8,515 nucleotides of DNA. Origin: Bacteriovoracaceae bacterium UBA6144 (lineage in GTDB: Bacteria > Bdellovibrionota > Bacteriovoracia > Bacteriovoracales > Bacteriovoracaceae). The notes beneath the pieces are model-generated. The model was not told the DNA's origin, ran no database searches, and was given only the letters and a program-made list of their open reading frames with translations. A program made the translations under genes and the position numbers. The stretch spans positions 1 to 8,515 of the forward strand of contig DIVA01000001.1 of NCBI GenBank assembly GCA_002435705.1, given 5' to 3'. This document shows positions 5,829-8,515 of this stretch, in pieces (positions within the stretch are counted from its first letter, which is position 1; each line of letters opens with the position of its first letter).

Positions 5829-6602
5829 TCATAAAATAAGTGGTTCGCACTTCGTATAGGCCCTCAGATTGCACCTGCGGCACAGAAGGCGCATATTCAC
5901 GGGCGCATTCGATCCTCCCAGTGCTCTGGGCTGGATGTGATCGATCTCTAGGTCATAGTCATTGCCGCATAATTCACAAACACCTTGGGCCTTCTCATAG
6001 ACCGATTTTGCCACCTTGGAGCGAAAGCGCTTCTTTTGAAACTCGACCTTTGCCGTCTCCAGCATCCAACTCAAAAACTCATCGAGCCCGCGCTCAATCC
6101 CTCGCCGCGACTTGAGAGCGTTCATCCCTTCGATGGTCTGGGGCTCCACCAAAAGTGAGATTTTTCTTTGGTAAGATTTTTTAAATTCATGATGCTCCAG
6201 AAGTTCACTAAGCTTCGTGTTCATGTGCTTTAGAATGAAATCCTCGCGCTGAAGCTTAGTCCACTCGAGCTTTGGCTCGAGAAATTTTTTAAGCCGCAAG
6301 ACCGTCTCCTTGAAAAAGCGGCCTTGATGAAAATTCTCTTGCGCCTTTGGGTAGCGATTGTAGACCTGGGCGAGTTGCGTGAGTTCATACGCCTCTCGGC
6401 GCGTGAGTTTTAACTCCTGTACCAGATAGGTGTAGGGACTCGTGAAGCCGAGATCACTTGTGACCTGACGCTCTTCGAGATAGGCCCACAGTTTAATGAG
6501 CGCAACATCCTCGCGGCGACGAAGAGCCACGCGGGCACTAAACTCATGGAGAACTTTTTGTTCATGATTTTGCATTGGATTGAATGGCCTTGGAGGCTTC
6601 AT
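5829..6602 (-). CDS. HNH endonuclease family protein
   Basis: A 257-residue protein. The C-terminal zinc-containing HNH domain reads CELCG (C209, C212), EIDHIQPRALGG (D221, H222), N236 and LLCRRCN (C241, C244, N245), all expected for a metal-dependent nuclease. The first 190 residues are helical and charged, like the N-terminal region of the DUF222/HNH group often found in mobile or repeated genes. The ATG at 6602 lies inside the preceding coiled-coil gene, giving a 41-base overlap. A second Met at codon 10 (6575) would reduce the overlap to 14 bases. Neither has a clear Shine-Dalgarno, so translation may be coupled. The target is unknown. Active-site residues appear intact. Confidence 0.85.
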   Translation of the reverse strand: MKPPRPFNPMQNHEQKVLHEFSARVALRRREDVALIKLWAYLEERQVTSDLGFTSPYTYLVQELKLTRREAYELTQLAQVYNRYPKAQENFHQGRFFKETVLRLKKFLEPKLEWTKLQREDFILKHMNTKLSELLEHHEFKKSYQRKISLLVEPQTIEGMNALKSRRGIERGLDEFLSWMLETAKVEFQKKRFRSKVAKSVYEKAQGVCELCGNDYDLEIDHIQPRALGGSNAPVNMRLLCRRCNLRAYTKCEPLIL

Positions 6603-7329
6603 CGTCTTGGAGTATTGAGTGCTGATCTACTCCAAGGCGTTTCTTAAGAGGCTCAATGAATACGAGAGCAGCTAAAAAAACTGTGAAGAGGGCAATCATG
6701 AGTCTCCCGAGTTTAAAATGAAGATCTCTTCCCATGTTTTCAATTTTACCATTCAAATCTGAGGCAAACTTTTCAACTTTCTCATCAAGGGCTTTTACGG
6801 ATCCCTTAAGTTCCCCTACTTCAGCTTTTAAATTGGCAAAATCACGTTTTAGCTCAGTCCTCACCTGACCAATTTCTAATCGAACGTCAGCAATATCCTG
6901 CTTCAGCTCAGTCCTCACCTGACCGATTTCTAATCGAACTTCAGCAATATCCTGCTTCAGTTCAGACTTTACCTGACCAATTTCTAGTCTCACTTCAGCA
7001 ATATCCTGCTTCAGTTCAGTTCGAAGATCAGCAATATCCTGCTTCAGTTCAGTTCGAAGATCAGCAATATCCTGCTTTAGCTCAGTTTTCACCGCGCCTA
7101 TTTCTAAACGAACCTCAGCAATATCCTGCTTCAGCTCAGACTTTACCTGACCGATTTCTAATCGAACTTCAGAAATATCCGACTTGAGATCCGCTCTCAA
7201 TTCACGAAGATCCACCTTCTTCGCCACTTCTTCATCAATACTCTGCTTCACCATTTGAACAAGCCCTTCTGCCCTAGGTCGATCGAAACCTAAAGCTTCC
7301 AATTTTTTAGTCCGTGCCAGCGTGTCCAC
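6562..7329 (-). CDS. Tail-anchored coiled-coil protein, DUF1640/CCDC90-like, long-stalk paralogue
   Basis: From the GTG at 7329 the protein has 255 residues. The start is set by AAAGGAG five bases upstream and by alignment with the ATG of the paralogue at 8000. The head (1-40) reads DTLARTKKLEALGFDRPRAE...VKQSIDEEVAKK, resembling DUF1640 proteins. Residues 47-176 are a stalk of eight units in the order 18,18,11,11,18,18,18,18 residues, of the type ELKQDIAEVRLEIGQVKS or ELKQDIADLRT. A further non-repeated coil follows. A hydrophobic helix at about 208-226 is followed by FIEPLKK and a polar tail. There is no signal peptide, so the stalk should be cytoplasmic, held by a C-terminal anchor. The end overlaps the HNH gene. 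DUF1640 includes the eukaryotic MCUR1 group, but no function can be carried over. Confidence 0.82.
   Translation of the reverse strand: MDTLARTKKLEALGFDRPRAEGLVQMVKQSIDEEVAKKVDLRELRADLKSDISEVRLEIGQVKSELKQDIAEVRLEIGAVKTELKQDIADLRTELKQDIADLRTELKQDIAEVRLEIGQVKSELKQDIAEVRLEIGQVRTELKQDIADVRLEIGQVRTELKRDFANLKAEVGELKGSVKALDEKVEKFASDLNGKIENMGRDLHFKLGRLMIALFTVFLAALVFIEPLKKRLGVDQHSILQDDEASKAIQSNAKS
6802..7191 (-). repeat. In-frame coding repeats of 33 and 54 bp
   Basis: The DNA encoding the stalk consists of 54-bp (18-residue) units and two adjacent 33-bp (11-residue) units. The 33-bp pair is nearly identical at base level around 7010-7080. Unit lengths are multiples of three, so copy changes would alter stalk length without frameshift. 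Confidence 0.9.
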
Positions 7330-7333
7330 AAGA

Positions 7334-7357
7334 GCTCCTTTGAAAAGTTCAAGGAGC
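7334..7357 (-). promoter_or_regulatory. Hairpin covering the Shine-Dalgarno sequence, copy A
   Basis: The plus-strand bases GCTCCTTTGAA (7334-7344) pair with TTCAAGGAGC (7348-7357) as a 10-bp stem with one bulge and a 3-base loop. In the mRNA the arm nearest the gene contains AAAGGAG, the ribosome binding site for the GTG at 7329. Folding would therefore hide it. Confidence 0.55.
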
Positions 7358-7456
7358 ACTCATGCAAAAAGCCGGCAGATTCAAAACCAGTTAAGCGCTC
7401 GCAAATATTGCGTGCCACTCATTCTTCAAGGAAGAAATTCCCTCAATAATGGAAAG

Positions 7457-7485
7457 ATTTTACCCAACATCAAAGCTCAAAGCGA
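7457..7485 (-). promoter_or_regulatory. Candidate promoter, copy A
   Basis: On the minus strand TAAAAT (7457-7462) lies 17 bases after TCGCTT (7480-7485). The same two hexamers with the same 17-base spacing occur at 8128-8156, while the spacer bases between them differ. The -10 box is good and the -35 box is poor, which may mean dependence on an activator or another sigma factor. It implies a leader of about 120 bases. Confidence 0.4.
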
Positions 7486-7528
7486 ATCGACAAAAACCTT
7501 CTAAAGAATCCAGAGACTTAATTCAAAA

Positions 7529-7540
7529 GAGGCTGGCACC
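7529..7540 (-). repeat. REP-like 12-mer after the second coiled-coil gene
   Basis: An exact copy reading GGTGCCAGCCTCTTTT on the minus strand, seven bases after the TAG of the gene at 7548-8000 and 200 bases before the next start codon. Its counterpart in the duplicated block is the one-mismatch copy at 8200-8211. Confidence 0.8.
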
Positions 7541-7547
7541 TTTAAGT

Positions 7548-8000
7548 CTAACCCGCAATTTTGAGGATTCGACGGATGGGTTCGATCAATACAAGTCCTG
7601 CAAAGAAAAGACTCATTAAGGTAAACATAAGACTTCCAATCCAAATAAGCAGCTTAAGGCTTTTTTTATCAATTTTAGAGTCTAGTACAATGAAATTTGT
7701 ATCAATTTTAGAGTCCAGTGCAATTAAATTTTTATCAATCTTTGAGTCTAATGCCGTCAACTGCTTATCAAGTTTTGAGTCCAATTTAGACAAATTTTTG
7801 TCAATCTTTTCAAAATCACTTTTAATATCATTTTTTAATTGAGTCATCTCAAGATTTAATTCAAATCCTAATTCAGTAAGATCTGCCTTCTTCGCCACCT
7901 CTTCATCAATACTTTGCTTTACCATTTGAACCAGTCCTTCTGCCCTAGGTCTATCGAAACCTAAAGCTTCCAATTTTTTAGTCCGTGCCAGCGTGTCCAT
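7548..8000 (-). CDS. Tail-anchored coiled-coil protein, DUF1640/CCDC90-like, medium-stalk paralogue
   Basis: A 150-residue protein starting MDTLARTKKLEALGFDRP. The ATG at 8000 has AAAGGAG five bases upstream and is preferred to a GTG ten codons earlier that lacks one. The head (1-39) is almost identical to that of the downstream paralogue. Residues 66-109 are four 11-residue repeats of the type IDKNLIALDSK, quite different in sequence from the ELKQDIA repeats of the neighbour. A hydrophobic helix at about 116-139 (LLIWIGSLMFTLMSLFFAGL) is followed by IEPIRRIL and the end. The 11-residue period is typical of right-handed coils. There is no signal peptide. It lies in tandem between its two paralogues, each with its own leader. 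Confidence 0.82.
   Translation of the reverse strand: MDTLARTKKLEALGFDRPRAEGLVQMVKQSIDEEVAKKADLTELGFELNLEMTQLKNDIKSDFEKIDKNLSKLDSKLDKQLTALDSKIDKNLIALDSKIDTNFIVLDSKIDKKSLKLLIWIGSLMFTLMSLFFAGLVLIEPIRRILKIAG
7674..7805 (-). repeat. Four in-frame 33-bp coding repeats
   Basis: These encode four successive 11-residue units with the constant LDSK ending. Differences between units are scattered, so the array is older than the 22-bp array at 1257-1344. Confidence 0.85.
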
Positions 8001-8004
8001 AAGA

Positions 8005-8028
8005 GCTCCTTTGAATATTTCAAAGAGC
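8005..8028 (-). promoter_or_regulatory. Hairpin covering the Shine-Dalgarno sequence, copy B
   Basis: GCTCCTTTGAA (8005-8015) pairs with TTCAAAGAGC (8019-8028) around a TAT loop, giving ten pairs and one bulged base. The arms differ from copy A by one base and the loops differ completely, yet the stem is kept. The ribosome binding site AAAGGAG of the ATG at 8000 lies inside it. Confidence 0.55.
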
Positions 8029-8127
8029 ACTCATGCAAAAAGCCGGAAGATTCCAAATCGAATAAGTACACGCAAATATTGCGAGCCACTCATTCTTCAA
8101 GGGAAAAAATTCCCTCAATTCTGGAAC

Positions 8128-8156
8128 ATTTTATCAAAGGCTATGCATGGAAGCGA
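8128..8156 (-). promoter_or_regulatory. Candidate promoter, copy B
   Basis: TAAAAT (8128-8133) lies 17 bases after TCGCTT (8151-8156) on the minus strand, matching copy A in hexamers and in distance to the start codon (128 bases in both) but not in the spacer sequence. Confidence 0.4.
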
Positions 8157-8199
8157 ATCTTCAAAGTCGAATCAAAAGACTCGAAGACTTGAAGCCTGT

Positions 8200-8211
8200 G
8201 AGGGTGGCACC
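8200..8211 (-). repeat. Degenerate REP-like 12-mer
   Basis: GAGGGTGGCACC differs from GAGGCTGGCACC at one base. It occupies the same place in block B as the exact copy at 7529-7540 in block A. A further 8-base remnant, CTGGCACC (8267-8274), lies one base beyond the stop of the gene at 8276. Confidence 0.6.
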
Positions 8212-8236
8212 GCCCGAGTTCTACTCAAGTTTTCCC

Positions 8237-8261
8237 CTTTGCCCATCCATGATGGGCAAAG
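8237..8261 (-). other. Perfect 11-bp hairpin after the third coiled-coil gene
   Basis: CTTTGCCCATC (8237-8247) and its complement (8251-8261) flank a 3-base loop, about 15 bases after the TGA at 8276-8278. On the minus strand it is followed by GGGAAAAC rather than a U-run, so it is either a non-canonical terminator or an RNA-stabilising stem. Confidence 0.5.
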
Positions 8262-8275
8262 CTCAACTGGCACCT

Positions 8276-8515
8276 TCAAGGGGTAGTGATCAATAGTTTC
8301 CTTATGGGCTCGAGATACACGAGTCCCGCAAACATTAAACTCATCAGCGAAAACATAATGCCGCCTAACCAGACAATCGTCTTAAGTCGTGAGTTTTTTA
8401 TCTCACCCTTAATTTCTCCCATTTCAATCTTGAGCTCAGTTCTCACATCGGAGATGTACAGCCTTAATTCTGATCTTAACTCAACCAGATCACTCTTCTT
8501 CGCCACCTCTTCATC
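8276..8515 (-). CDS. Tail-anchored coiled-coil protein, DUF1640/CCDC90-like, partial third paralogue
   Basis: The 5' end lies beyond the window; 79 residues are visible. They open with DEEVAKKSDLVELRSEL, aligning with the end of the head in both neighbours (IDEEVAKK...). A short coil with RSELRLYISDVRTELK and EMGEIKGEIK follows, then a hydrophobic helix (IVWLGGIMFSLMSLMFAGL), YLEPIRKLL and the end. The anchor is closest to that of the 7548-8000 protein. The stalk is much shorter than in either paralogue. It is probably the first gene of the tandem set seen here. Confidence 0.8.
   Translation of the reverse strand, partial: DEEVAKKSDLVELRSELRLYISDVRTELKIEMGEIKGEIKNSRLKTIVWLGGIMFSLMSLMFAGLVYLEPIRKLLITTP

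Larger units (their letters stand above)
7330..7540 (-). repeat. Duplicated upstream block, copy A (leader of the long-stalk gene)
   Basis: This block aligns over its whole length with 8001-8211 at a constant offset of 671 bases. Shared elements include the ribosome binding site hairpin, CATTCTTCAAG, the CGCAA-ATA-TTGCG palindrome (7400-7412), a small GGAA/TTCC hairpin (7430-7441), a -10-like hexamer, AAGCGAATC and a REP-like 12-mer exactly 200 bases before the start codon. The homology continues into the head-coding sequence, where I count about 8 differences in about 115 bases. Confidence 0.85.
8001..8211 (-). repeat. Duplicated upstream block, copy B (leader of the medium-stalk gene)
   Basis: This is homologous throughout to 7330-7540. 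It carries the CGCAA-ATA-TTGCG palindrome (8071-8083) and a stronger version of the small hairpin, AGGGAA-AAAA-TTCCCT (8100-8115). Spacing from every shared element to the start codon is conserved, so the gene and its control region were duplicated together. Confidence 0.85.

Noticed and set aside
5840..6115. Plus-strand frame opposite the HNH domain
   Set aside because: It is a shadow of the HNH coding sequence, with low-complexity Ser/Pro-rich content and no start signal.
7330..7359. N-terminal extension of the coiled-coil proteins from upstream GTG codons (7359 and 8030)
   Set aside because: The AAAGGAG sites five bases before codon 11, and an ATG there in one copy, favour the shorter forms. 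The peptide conservation is noted as a remaining doubt.
7561..7842. Plus-strand frame with SILESS-type repeats
   Set aside because: Its repeats are the antisense image of the 33-bp coding repeats of the minus-strand coiled-coil gene.

Overview
The window looks like a chromosomal segment of a Gram-negative bacterium with moderate GC. My best guess is a Bdellovibrionota-type predator or relative. That is inference from the mix of a secreted matrixin-like protease, a secreted NodB-fold deacetylase, an outer-membrane barrel and a RAYT transposase with dispersed GC-rich repeats. No marker gene proves it.

Layout. The left part is mostly plus strand: the 3' end of a zinc metalloprotease (1-573), a REP-associated tyrosine transposase (684-1262) flanked on both sides by copies of a 12-bp repeat, a convergent two-TM membrane protein (1383-1742, minus), and a two-gene BrnT/BrnA-like toxin-antitoxin pair (1997-2517, plus). 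Everything to the right is on the minus strand. Read in transcription order it holds: a partial tail-anchored coiled-coil protein (8276-8515), a second (7548-8000) and a third (6562-7329) paralogue of it, an HNH nuclease-like protein overlapping the third paralogue (5829-6602), an AAA ATPase/DUF4143 protein (4603-5742), an outer-membrane beta-barrel protein whose start lies one base after the ATPase stop (3903-4601), and a polysaccharide deacetylase (2537-3694).

Two themes link these parts. First, the 12-mer GGTGCCAGCCTC (or its complement) occurs 11 times exactly and at least once degenerately. It appears as a four-copy 22-bp tandem array plus an inverted copy after the transposase, as 15-bp-spaced pairs, and as singletons. 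Most copies sit 0-7 bases after a stop codon and face the same way as the gene. This looks like a RAYT/REP system scattered through gene 3' ends.

Second, the three coiled-coil proteins share a head, a C-terminal membrane anchor and, for the two whose starts are visible, a duplicated 200-bp upstream block. Their stalks differ and are built from 11- and 18-residue repeats. The duplicated block keeps a promoter-like pair, a CGCAA/TTGCG palindrome and a hairpin that covers the Shine-Dalgarno sequence. Together they look like a family of membrane-anchored stalks of graded length under shared post-transcriptional control. No function is assigned to them.

No intergenic stretch exceeds 300 bases. 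No tRNA, rRNA or CRISPR array was seen.
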